Source: Rhizophagus irregularis (lineage: Eukaryota > Glomeromycota > Glomeromycetes > Glomerales > Glomeraceae). Taken from it: a DNA stretch of 64,000 nt. This document shows, in pieces, positions 34,690-45,859 of the stretch. The translations under genes were made by a program, and so were the position numbers. How positions within the stretch are numbered: the stretch's first letter is position 1; the number at the start of each line of letters is the position of its first letter. The DNA is taken from positions 1,302,001 through 1,366,000 of the forward strand of contig NC_089436.1 in assembly GCF_026210795.1 (NCBI RefSeq), written 5' to 3'. Below the pieces are notes generated by a model. The model was not told the origin of the DNA, did not search any database, and saw only the letters and a list, made by a program, of their open reading frames with translations.

Positions 34690-35031
34690 AGACCGAAAAT
34701 TATCAAATTAATCTTAATTTTTGTGTTAAAGATCCTTAAAGGTGAGAAATACATAATTAATTTCATAACAACACCCAAAATAAGATTTACCATAAATGTT
34801 AAAATTACGATTTAAGTTGTGACTTTGTGATTTTTATGAATAATGATAAAACGAAAAAAAAAGAATAAAACGAATTTTAGAAAAGGAATCTCTGGTGTAA
34901 CGAATCGGCGGTTGAACGGATTACGAAATAATATTTTTCAATCAAGGCATATTCTTTTCCTCCTCAATTTATTAACGATTTTAATATTCTATTTATGCTA
35001 AAGATAAATTTGTACTACGATGTATTCCTTT
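34690..35031 (-). other. 3' flanking module downstream of kinase D
   Basis: Near-identical to 780-1264 downstream of kinase A, minus the about 120-bp stretch at 910-1030 that is special to A. Confidence 0.55.
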
Positions 35032-36362
35032 TTAAAGTTCCGAAATATTTAACAGTCGACTATAATAGATAGCTCTTTCATGACATGGTAAAGTGTTAAA
35101 GTGCAATTGTTCTAAGCTTGAGAATTTAATTTCTTCGGCAACGTTAAATTGATTGGATAAATCCGATGGATCAGGATCGTCGCATATTGTTGTGACCCAA
35201 TTTCCTAAACATTCGCAAAGTTGAGATGCTGTCGGTCTATTGGATGGATCAGCATCTAAACATTGTAACATTAATTTGGTGAAAACAGGTGGAGTTCCAC
35301 TAACTATATTCGGTCTGGTTCCTGAACAAATCTCTTGTATAAGTTGTGAATCATGAGGTCTATCACAATAAGGGCGTACACCAGCTGATAACATCCACAT
35401 GATCATGCCGAAGCTGTATATGTCAGACTCTTTAGTTAATGTGTATCCATTAAAGATTTCAGGAGCAACAAAAGGTATTACGCCGTAAATTTGTTTAGAT
35501 ATTTGTTTATCAACCCGACCGTGTAATCCTGTGTCTGCAATTTTAGCATCTATTGAATCCATTTCGCTATCCTCAACCAGTATGTTCCCTCCGTGTAAAT
35601 TTCCATGAGTAAGATCGCGTTCATGAATAAAATTAAGACCAGCTGATATGGTCCATAATAGATCTATAATATCTCTCCAGCAAAGGACTCTTGTGGATTC
35701 ATCAAGATACGAATATAAATTCCCATTTTCATAATATCTCATGACGAACATGTAACACGATGTCGGATCTTTAGTCATGCCAAAATAATCTGCAAGTGAT
35801 CTACTTTGCAGGCATTTATAATATCTATATAACTTTTGGTTAAACAAATTCTTAGCCAATTAAATTTATAATTAAGTTTGACCAATAATGAAAATTTTCA
35901 GCCATTTGGCGTTTTTATTTACACACTTACTTGATTTACGAACTCTTGATTTATGTTCTGAGAATTATCTAATCGTTTTAGGATGACTTTGACTGGACCG
36001 TTACGAGTCCATACTTCAGCTTCTTCGTCCAGAATCCAGCTTGGGCCTTCCATCCATATTGCGGAATAAATTGAGCTAAAAACACCTCGTTTATTAGTAT
36101 TCTTAACTAAATTGAATTGATTAAAATCAATCCACTCAAGGTACGTATTATCGTTTGTATTTAATTGAGTGTACTGGATGAATTCATCTATCATAGAGTT
36201 TCCGCTGGTCCAACTATTAAATTTTCCTTTCAAATTTGCAATATCGCAATTTTTGCACCATGCAGCGGAAGTTCGTTGCCTTTTACATTCTGGACAATTT
36301 CCATATGGTGCACTATTTATAGTGAAATCCTGAGACTCGAGGGTCGGATCGAACAAACGCAT
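35032..36362 (-). CDS. Kinase D: two-exon kinase-like protein, predicted pseudokinase
   Basis: Exon 1 is 36362-35931 (ATG, 144 codons), the intron 35930-35833 (98 bp, same splice sites as A) and exon 2 35832-35032, giving 410 aa. Motifs match A: C23/C26/C36/C39, WTSGN, K129, Q144, HGN in place of HRD, LHGGN, DTG, APE. It differs from A at scattered positions (for example R2 for H2, GPSW for GPIW, GLHGRV for GLHGPV, and one residue fewer after KQIS). The pair come from a recent segmental duplication, and both copies are open throughout, which is compatible with retained function. Confidence 0.88.
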
Positions 36363-37990
36363 GACCTCCAGCTTTATTTTTTTCTTTTATTAGTTTTTGG
36401 TAAAAGTTTGCTTTTATTATTATTTTTATTATTTTTTTTTCTATCATAAAGCATTTATTTATATCAGCTTTGTCAGGAAAAAAAAAAAGGTTTAATCAAT
36501 TTAATTAGTTTATTTGAATACAATAAGTTCGTACTTCATATTGTTTTATCGCCGTTTATAGGACAAATAAATCTGGTGTGATATTAAAAAAGGTGTAACA
36601 TTGCAACGATTATTTAATAAGATTTGCCTCTTGCATGACACACAAGTAGTAGTGCACGAAAATTTCTGAAACCAGTAATAGGGATAATCTTAATACATAA
36701 TGTATAAAATGCGAAATTACGTAATTATCTCTGAAAATATTTACATTAAACTACATTAACTATATTAACTTTGAAAAAAACAATCTTTAGGAATAATGCC
36801 CATGAAACCATTGAAATAATAGATTTTTTTTAACGTCAAGAATGCCCACGAAGTAATCGCATTTTGATCGCATTTTTTTACATGTGAATATTGAATGAAT
36901 AAACAATACGCAAATAATGATTAATAATTTCCAAAGATTTCCAAATTCGATTATTTCATTTGTCAAAAATAAGATTTTCCGAAAATGCGACTAAAATTAC
37001 TCAGTTTTTGATTAATTCTTGTACTTTGATATTTATTTTATACTTTATACTTACCCTTTTTTAGTAGCAAATACTACGTTTTAGCTAATATCTATGTTGA
37101 TCTATTTAATCCATCTTATCTTGATATCTAAAAGTTTCACAGAAATCCGCATCACATTACATGAGCAGCGAAAAGAATATTGTATCTAAGATGTCGTGCT
37201 TCATTTTCATGAATTTATCGCAGCACAAAATTTAAAAAATTTATTACACGCGTCTCGGAAATAGTAAGATACGATAAGCGAGATACGAAATTATAAATTT
37301 TTTTTTTTTTGATTTTCAACTGTTACAATATAAGCTAGAAACGCTTTATTATTTAATTTATTATTTTTTTTTTGTTCACACACACAATTGAGTTCAAATT
37401 AATATTTCGAATAGTTTGGAAAATTTACGTGGCTGTTTTTTGCGTTTTTATCAAGAAAGGTGAAAAAATGAATTTAAATAAAGTACGACAAAATTATATA
37501 TTGCTGAAGGAAATCATTTAATTACGTAAGCTCTGTAAAAATGTTATACCCGGTTTGCCGATCAAATAAAATCGATACAATATATATCGTAAGATCCGTA
37601 TTTTTCTGTGTTCTATGAACATCCTTAATTTAATGTTTCGGGGGAATTCCAGAAAAAGAATTTTGTTAAATAAATATAAGATCCATATTTTTCTGTGTTA
37701 TAAAGAATTTTGTTAAATAAATAATAAACAAATATTACAGACATAAAACTGAATCAAAGCTACTAGTACTATTAATGTTGTACACATGGGATCCATGCAT
37801 AGCAGGAAAAAGTGGTTTATAGTATATGTTGCACGTAATTTGATTTTGTAGCCACAAGGCTTAGAATAGAGAATGAACGTAAAAAAAATAAAATAAATAA
37901 ATTTCGTTATCCCGCTTAAACTTTCTACTAATTCGGTAATATTTCGGTAATTTCCAAATATTTGGTTAAAAAATCGATCGGCACGCATAT
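36363..37990. other. Upstream flank of kinase D
   Basis: Duplicate of the kinase A flank (2600-3960), with small deletions. No gene. ORFs here are not kept in the A copy. Confidence 0.5.
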
Positions 37991-37999
37991 TTCTATTGG

Positions 38000-38460
38000 C
38001 TCTACGTATTTTGGTTCATTCTACGCACGGTACTGATATATAATGATTGGACGCCAAGAAAAGAAACGTGCATTGTATCCCGGATTATCCCGATCACGGA
38101 ATCATCCGATTGTAATTAGCGATTACAATGAGATAGTAGTTATATAATACTTTTTAACTCTATAGTAATCTTCCTAATTTCGACCTATAAGTTATTGCTG
38201 TATTACTTTCTGTATTAAAAGTTACCCTTTTGTATATAATTCTAACAAAAGTTACCGACGAAAAATTCATTTATTTATATTTACTTGCAAAGAATCTTAT
38301 GCTGAAACATTATTGTCTTTATGGAACTGAAGTTTTTTGTGGCTCGATAAATCGATAAGTGATAACTCGTATTATTAATAGAATAACGGATTATTTTATT
38401 TATTTAGATATTTTTGATTTAGTACTATCTCGATATCATTTCACTGATCTAAAGAAAGCA
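38000..38460 (+). repeat. Dispersed block R1 (copy in D-X3 unit)
   Basis: Shorter counterpart of 3950-4930: GTATCCCGGATTATCCCGAT, TTATTGCTGTATTACTTTC and TAGTACTATCTCGATATCAT. Confidence 0.45.
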
Positions 38461-40489
38461 ATATAAAATTCCAACAGGAACTTCTATCCACTAAAAGAAA
38501 GGAAATACCGAAGGTATTAAAATTTTAAAAATTCATATTTGGATTTTTAATTATTGCATGAAATATTTTTACGTTACGCCCAAAATGGAACTTCAAAAAA
38601 CAAATTCATTACCATTTACAGTACTTGTATTACTCATTATAGTATAATGGTACTTTTGAATTTAATTAATGTTATTATGAATTTATATGAACTAAATTAA
38701 ACTAAAATTATGTGCGTTAAATTTTAATTTTAAATAAATAAGGAAATTATCAGTAATTCTGACCAACCTGCGTCAACAACAAAATATAAAAATTTTTGCA
38801 TTATAATGTTAAATAAATCATTTTAAAAAATGGAAAACGAAAAGTACTGTTGCATGAAAGCACTCGATAATAATAATAATAATTAGATAAGTGAAAATTA
38901 ATTTTTCCATACGACCATGAATGACGAGAAAACGAAAATCAATTAAAATATAAAACAGATACATAATAATTATAAAAGGAAAGAAGTTTAGTGTTAAATA
39001 TGACCAAAATAACTGTCGGTATGTATTAACCTAAGATTTAAATAACATGAAGGCTTGACAATAACATCAGTATTCCCATAAGTTCATCGAAATACGAATA
39101 TAAATTCCATTATTTTTGTAATATCCCAACGAATAGTCGAATAACCAATAATCATAGTTGGTTTATGTTTTAATATTAAAATATCCATAGTCACGTTTGA
39201 TAGATTGGACAATAATAAATTTCAAGTATTTTATTCTTTTTATTCTTAACTACTAAGATTATTCATCTTTTATTATTTTTTGCAAAATTGAGATAAACCA
39301 CCCATATATACCCATTTTGATAATACCATATTTATGCAAGACTAATCAAACTTTTATTTTATTTCAATTGTAATAAAATAAATTTGTTGTGATATTTGAG
39401 TTTTTAGGTAAATGTCTTCTCCATCTATTTATGTTTACATTGATACCGAAAAGGTGAATCCTTTAGGCTACTTACATTCTTTGCATAAACAATACTCTTC
39501 ACACCGATTGATCCAGTATTAGTAGCTTTATCGACTAATAAACTTGTTCTTCTGCTGTTAAGTATCGATGCATGGTTATTCTCTCAACTACATTACTGAG
39601 CATAAATTTCTTTCATATTTGATTATTGAAAATTATGGCCTTATAAATAATAATGTTTGAATAAACGAAGGTATCCCAGTAGTACAAAGGAATAGCGGAA
39701 AAGCCCCGATAAAATACTACTACTAGTTAGGGAACATAAGTTATTTATTTAAACTTACAAGGTAAGGAGAATGAGTAACACATTACCTTTAATTGGTTCA
39801 GTCTCAATGTCATAGGCTTACAGACATTTTTAGGATTTGGACAAATCATTTTAAATATTTTAAATGTAATTTATTTCAAATATATTTAAAGCGTAAACAA
39901 ACAAACAAAGTATTTAGTAAAATAATATACAAAAATGAAGATTTTTTTTGCCAATGCTAAATTTCTTATATAGATTTTCAAGACTTCAATTATAAAAATT
40001 TAAATTTTTAGAGACTAAATAGTTCAAAATTCCGCAAATAAAAAGTAAATAAATATTTTTTTTAAAAAAAAAACAAAAATAAAATTTAAAAAAAAAATAT
40101 TTCAGTTCACAAAACTAAAAAAAAACAAACAAACAAACAAATTTCGGTTTAAAAGACCGAATTTTTTTAAAAAAAATAAATACAAACAAAAAAAAATATA
40201 TTTTCTTTATAATTAAATGTAAACAAGTCGTACACATATATAAGTGCATGAGTTCTGCTGAAATTTCTTTAAACCTTAATTAGGGATGTTAAATGGTTTA
40301 ACTCTAACCAGAAGTTAAACCTGATTTGAAACCCGGTTTGAAAAACCTGGGATGAATAAAAAAATGTATAAAACTTTGATAATATTATCATTATTTACAA
40401 AAGAACGCATCTTAGATATGTGAAACTTTATTGATAGGATAGTGGTGACTTCATTTTGGTCTCATGACCCTTGTATTAATTTAAAGTAT
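38461..40489. other. Spacer between kinase D and X3 with a kinase relic
   Basis: The 38840-39180 part matches 17640-17880. Within it, 39065-39130 (minus strand) recalls the YLDE-x-MGIL / RYY-x-NGN segment of exon 2 with the frame lost. About 39465-39700 aligns with 5095-5300. A-rich tracts and (AAAC)n at 39895-40140. No intact gene. Confidence 0.45.
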
Positions 40490-40947
40490 GCCATTTGATT
40501 TAATTGAATATCTTTATTTATATTTAATAATATTCAAAAACTTTTAGTAAAAATATTAATAAAAAAAAAGTAAATAAGGATTTCTCTTTACTAAACTAAT
40601 AAAAAATAAATTTGTTAAAGCTTAATTGAATTTTGTGTTAAAATCTTAGAAATTCATAATTAGTTACATAACAACACACTAGAACTGAAATATTTACTAG
40701 TACATTACGATGAAATTAAGTTTGTGATTCCTCATATATGATGACAACGAAAAAAAAACGAAGTTAGAAAAAAAAATTCGGTTATAATAATTAGTGTTAT
40801 AATAGGTTAAAAGGATTGGAAAATTCTTTTCTTTTTAATCTATGCCAATTTTTTTTACCATAATTTTATAGCAAAGCCAATTATATATTGTGTTTATAAT
40901 ACTACGTAATACGAATTTATATGAAATTATTTTGTCGAAGCTCTAAA
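40490..40947 (-). other. 3' flanking module downstream of X3
   Basis: Near-identical to 6100-6559 downstream of X1. Confidence 0.5.
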
Positions 40948-41631
40948 TTATTGAAATCTTCTTGTTGCCAGCCCATTTGTATCTTGGTGAGTAATATGTT
41001 CATTGCTTGAAAAATCACTATCATTATAATTTTGATTGTCTGCTGCCATTGATGAAACGGTTTGTGTTATCATTTCATTATTCCCGACGTCATTTGTGTT
41101 TCTATCACAGATCATTCGATAGAAAAGTTTTTGTTTCAAGTTATGTTCAAGATTGAATTTTTGATCTAAAGACAATGATTTTGTATCAAAATTCATTCCA
41201 CACACTTCATTATTCAAAATGTTTTCCACCAATGGGTATGAAAGTAATTTACAAGTAACATGATATCTTATAGAGGGATAACTTGGATGCTGGTAAAAAA
41301 ATTCATGATCATAATGATTATGATCATTAAAAGAATCTTGTAAAATGATTTTACAAATTACAAGATAAAAATTGACATCATTTGGCAAAAAATAATAAAA
41401 CTTTAAATAATTTAATACTCGTTGTTGCATAGTATGCGTTGCTATGTCGAAAGTAGCAAAGTTACATGATGTATTAGACATATCAGTCATATTTCCATGG
41501 GACGTCATTAAAGATTCTTGACTTTGCGTAGTTTGTTGAATTGCAGTAGAAAAATCAAATGATTCACCGGTTTCAATGCCGTTATTATTATAAATAAACG
41601 ATTGTTGTAAATTTTCATCCATATTATTCAT
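40948..41631 (-). CDS. X3: unrecognised family protein, duplicate of X1
   Basis: Single-exon ORF of 227 aa from ATG at 41631 (MNNMDENLQQSFIYNN). Core as in X1: LNYLKFYYFLPNDVNFY, LVICKIILQDSF, HEFFYQHP, RYHVTCKLLSYPLVENILNN, FNLEHNLKQKLFYR. The tails are polar. It differs from X1 by small gaps (QQRV for QYQQILPS, one Ser missing in NDHNHYD, one added Ala near MAADN) that keep frame, and by substitutions. In-frame indels in a recently duplicated gene suggest a translated product. The last residues LATRRFQ reflect the same one-base shift as in X1. Function unknown. Confidence 0.7.
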   Translation of the reverse strand: MNNMDENLQQSFIYNNNGIETGESFDFSTAIQQTTQSQESLMTSHGNMTDMSNTSCNFATFDIATHTMQQRVLNYLKFYYFLPNDVNFYLVICKIILQDSFNDHNHYDHEFFYQHPSYPSIRYHVTCKLLSYPLVENILNNEVCGMNFDTKSLSLDQKFNLEHNLKQKLFYRMICDRNTNDVGNNEMITQTVSSMAADNQNYNDSDFSSNEHITHQDTNGLATRRFQ

Positions 41632-41639
41632 ATTATATT

Positions 41640-43680
41640 TATGTGAAACAGCGAATCAGTTACTCTTAAATTATAAATACAGAATTACTACTCGAAGAGT
41701 AGTAATCTATTATGTAAAAATTAAATGGAGAATAAAGAAAAAAAATATCACTATTAGTTCTCCGGGATACGATTTTTTTTGGTGTTTATATATACAATAA
41801 TTTGAAAAAAAATATTTATGAAAAAAAAGGTGACATATTTTCGGTGTAACGAACCGGTGTTAACGGATTATTTACTTACCCGTAATTTTATTATCGATTT
41901 TAGTATAAGTTACTATTTATTCATGCTAAAGATTAATAATAATTTGACGAAAAAAGAATATTATCGCTTTTGTTTTCCCTTTTTTTAGTCTGCTTTTCTA
42001 AGATCTCCCGCTGAAGATAGCGGACTTTTGACATAGAAATGTCTGTCATAGAATACAATAAGTCCTACTATAATTATTGGATGGGTAAAAATATCGAAAT
42101 CCCATCCTATTGAATATTGATTAGGCTATTACACTGGTCGAAGTGAAGAAATGTGCCATACATTACATTTACACGAAAGAAATTTTATACATATGTCACA
42201 ATTCATATTGATTTACAAGTAATTTCAATTAAATCCAATTAAAATGTACATTACTTGTTGTAAATTTCCATTCATATTGTTTTATCGCGCCTGTTTAAAT
42301 GAAATTTTGATAATCATAGGACCAAATAAAAATCTCAAAAAGATGTAATAAAAAAAAAATCTTAAAATGTGTAACGTTGCAAATTTTTACCTCTTACATG
42401 ACATATTCTGAAACCGATAACATTAACTACATGCATATTAATAATATTTACGTTAGACTATACATTTTTGCATTATTAATTACATATTAACTAATTAACT
42501 TTGAACCATGTGAAATTACACATTTTTTTAATATCAAAATGTCCACGAGGTAACTGAAATCGCATGTGAATATTGAATGAACAAGGTTTTTTAAACGATA
42601 CTCAAATAATTTTTAATCGATTTCCAAAAATTTCCAAATTTGACTATTTCAATTGTCAAAAATGACTAAAATTATTTAGTTTATAATTAATAATTGTTCT
42701 TTGATGTTTATTTAATACTTTACCCTTTTTTAGTAGCAAAATATTTAAATTCGGAACGTTTTAATTAATATCCAAGATCTATTTTTTTTTCTTGATAATA
42801 ATCATTGCCATCTAATCTTGATCATATCTTAAAGTTTCGTTTCATATCATAAATATTATTGCAGCACAAAGTTTAAAATTTATTACACACGTTTCGTAAA
42901 TAGCAAAATGCAATATTATATTATTATCCGATGGAAAAGAGTGAATAACATTATTTTTACTTATGGAGGGTAAATGATTGGCTGAAAATAAGCCACGAAG
43001 TGGCTTATTCAGCCAATCATTTTCCTGTAATAAGTAAAAATAATGTAATCATTTTCTATCGGATAAATTTTATATCCGAGAGGCCTCAATGATCATGTAT
43101 AAATAGTTTATTAATAGTCTAACAAAGTATAATCTTATCACTAGCTTATAGAATTGATAATGTATATAAATATAATTTTATTGCGTGTATAAATAATAAT
43201 GAAATAAATTTCATATTTGATATTGCATATAAAATACTATCGGATAACTATAAAATTTTGCTTTACATGATCCTATGGAATATCGGATATAATATTATAA
43301 GCTTTTTTATGATTTTTCAACTGTCACATTACAAGTTTTCTTTGTTTACTTTTTTTCTTTTGTTGATCAAAAAGGGTGAAAAGAATGAATTTGAAATAAG
43401 TGCATCAAAATTATATTATTGAATTTTTCACTTCGGCATCAAGATAAATAATTAATTACGTAAGCCTATACATATAATATACATGTGATGGCTAGACGTG
43501 AAATTCTGAATCAAGCTAAAATTAGATCCAATCTATTATCTGCATAGCAAGAAAATGTGTTTCATATTATATGTTGCACGTAATTTGATTTTGCGGCCAC
43601 AAGGCTTAGAATAGAGAATGAACGTAAAATAAAATAAAATAAATAAATTTCGTTATCCCACTTAAACTTTCTACGGAAAT
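41640..43680. other. Ghost kinase locus upstream of X3
   Basis: 41830-41945 matches the distal part of the kinase 3' module (TTCGGTGTAACGAACCGG, CGATTTTAGTATAAG, ATGCTAAAG). 41960-42010 resembles the kinase 5' leader, and 42230-43640 aligns with kinase upstream flank (ATTGTTTTATCGC, TAACGTTGCAA, CTCTTACATGACA). No kinase coding sequence lies between. A 365-bp foldback element has inserted at 42925. Confidence 0.5.
42925..43289. mobile_element. 365-bp foldback element (TATCCGAT ends)
   Basis: The ends TATCCGAT and ATCGGATA are inverted. The left 143 bp (42925-43067) is itself a near-perfect hairpin: AATGATTGGCTGAAAATAAG and the reverse-complementary TTATTCAGCCAATCATTTTC flank a CCAC GAA GTGG loop, with ATTATTTTTACTTAT arms outside. 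The homologous site at about 8215-8225 in the A-X1 copy lacks the element. No ORF. Confidence 0.65.
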
Positions 43681-43684
43681 AATT

Positions 43685-44575
43685 TGATTCGTGTCAGGTT
43701 TCCATGATTATTTTTGCATATTGTGTTACCAATCATCCCAAGAATAACTTCACGTGAACAAATAAATATCCTGATCCATATTTAATGACCCATGAAAAAG
43801 ATATATGTATGTAATTAAATAATTTCTACAATGGTGAAATTCACTAATTTCGACAGGCAACTTTATATGTAATGTTACATTTTAATAACTGTCAATAAAA
43901 AGAAAATTGAAATTTACCACACGTTTTCGATTAGATTTGATGGTTGACAAATTTGGACTAAAGTTACACTATAATACATTATACAGTAATACTTGGTTAC
44001 CATGAGTCGACATAATATCCACACGATCATATAAAATGCTATAAAAATCATAAATTGAGTTGATCAAATTTTAACAGTTTAGGTATATAATAGGCCTCTC
44101 CAGGCGATATTTGTCTATCGGAAAGTGTGTATTAGCTGAGTTTTCTTTACTTTCACTAATATAAATAAGTTAAATTGGCCAATCAACCCGCTCTAGATAA
44201 TTTCTTATCGATATTTATTTAAGAATGTTCTTGTTAAAAATGCAATATATAAACAATGCTTTAATTTATTCGTCAAATAACTGTCATGACGTGAGTGATA
44301 ATATGATCATTTTTAATTATTTTTATTTTCATTTAACAGGAATATAAAAAGTGATATTATTATTATAATTTCCAATATCAGTAATTGTATGTTTATTTGT
44401 TTTTTAAATTAAGCGACACGATTATCAGGTGATACGACACAATACAACAATTTGACCAAAGATGTGATGTGCACAAAATTTTTTTAGATTTTCTGCAAAT
44501 TAAATTACAGTAATTCATGTATTTGCATGTGGAGAATTAAAAAAATTAGTGAACAATAAAGAAAATATCAAAGAA
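43685..44575. other. Gene-free spacer
   Basis: 43685-43775 is the repeat shared with 26140-26230. The rest is AT-rich with no gene. Confidence 0.4.
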
Positions 44576-44579
44576 TACG

Positions 44580-44765
44580 TCATTCAGCTTACGTGGACGG
44601 CCTGAATTAGGACTTCACCTGTTTTTCATACTGTTTTTTAAGTCTCATAATAGTTGTATGACTTTACAGCCAACCTTAGCGGCAATTTCTCTTGTTGTAT
44701 GTCCCTTTTCAAGCATCATGATGGCTTGAGCTCTCTGCTGTTCAATAGATAACTGAACCTTTAAA
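44580..44765 (-). pseudogene. Tc1/mariner transposase N-terminal relic
   Basis: The minus strand reads QLSIEQQRAQAIMMLEKGHT then TREIAAKVG, which is the first helix-turn-helix of a Tc1-like transposase. After a stop and a frame change it reads SPNSGRPRKLNDV, which contains the GRPR linker motif of the same family. The catalytic DDE domain is absent. Dead fragment. Confidence 0.72.
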
Positions 44766-44784
44766 ATAAATAATTATAGTCATA

Positions 44785-44825
44785 CCCTAGGGCCGGTGGC
44801 CGGCCCTTACTAGTAAGAGTATGAT
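44785..44825. repeat. GC-rich palindrome
   Basis: GGGCCGG TGG CCGGCCC hairpin inside TACCCTAGGGCC / CTTACTAGTAAG palindromes. Isolated GC-rich patch next to the transposase relic; may be a transposon end. Confidence 0.5.
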
Positions 44826-45017
44826 ATATATTTTTCATCTAAAATAATTTAATTTATCTTGTAATTGGTCTTAAAAGAAAAATTCTTTTTGAATTTATAA
44901 AAAACAACATTTAACAATTTTTTTAAAAAAAAATTTTCGTTTCTAACCAAAATAAAATTCAATAAAATTTATTTCACATGATTAATATTGTAAGGATATT
45001 TCAAATCAAATTTGGTG

Positions 45018-45352
45018 TCCACTAATAAATCAATTCGTGTAATATATAATATTTTTTTTTAATAAATCAATTCATGTAATATATATTTTAATAAATAAAT
45101 TCATATATTTTTATTTTTAATAATTAAATTCATATAATGTTTTTTAATAATTAAGTTTGTATAATGTTTTTTAATTATAATTTTTTTAATATATAATGCT
45201 TTTTTGTTTATAAATAAATAAATTCATATAATGCTTTTTTTAAAAAAATTCATATAATATTTTAATAAAATTTGGATATATATATATATATTTTTAATAA
45301 AATTTGGATATATATATTTTTTTTAATAAAATTCGGATATATATAGATTAAT
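45018..45352 (+). repeat. Degenerate tandem array, unit about 28-37 bp
   Basis: The first part repeats TTTTAATAA-x-TAAATTCATATAAT about seven times. The second part repeats TTTTTAATAAAATTTGGATA followed by a TA run three times (45265-45350). One further unit-like piece (AAATTTGGATATATATA) sits at 45820-45850. Non-coding. Confidence 0.65.
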
Positions 45353-45354
45353 TC

Positions 45355-45775
45355 ATAGAGTTGCTGCTGTTTGTCTATTAGATAGGTCATCATCTACATT
45401 AATCTTGCGAAAACTGGACCTTAGTCAAATTCATAAAAATTTCCGAATCATGACAAATTGATATCCTAAAGTTATTGTTCTTATTTTTAAGATTGTATTT
45501 CGATCAAATGATGATTCCAAAAATCTTACGATCAGATTGGAGCTTTGCCTATGAGTATTACTAGAAATAATCTACTTGTGATACATATTCAATATAATTT
45601 TTTTTGAATAAATAATATATGGCAGATTCAGGAACAACAAAAGATATTATGCCGAAATTTGTTGAGGTGATACAACAGGTCCAGTAAGTTTCCTCTATGT
45701 AAACGTTCGTAAACGAGAATAGCTGATATTGCCCGAATGAATATCTATAGTCAAAGTACGAACATAAACTAGTGA
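45355..45775 (-). pseudogene. Kinase-family exon-2 relic
   Basis: Minus strand: 45355-45420 corresponds to PPVFARLMLQCLDADPSNRP, with the middle lost. 45615-45765 corresponds to LDE ... SISAGLNFIHER ... LHGGN ... GPVDKQIS ... IPFVAPE, in pieces with stops and shifts (AGGAACAACAAAAGATATTA and GGTCCAGTAAG are recognisable). Not functional. Confidence 0.55.
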
Positions 45776-45859
45776 TTTACCTACCATTTGTATTCCTGAA
45801 TTCACAATATTTTTTTTTAAATTTGGATATATATATATATATATATTTTTGATTTGGGT

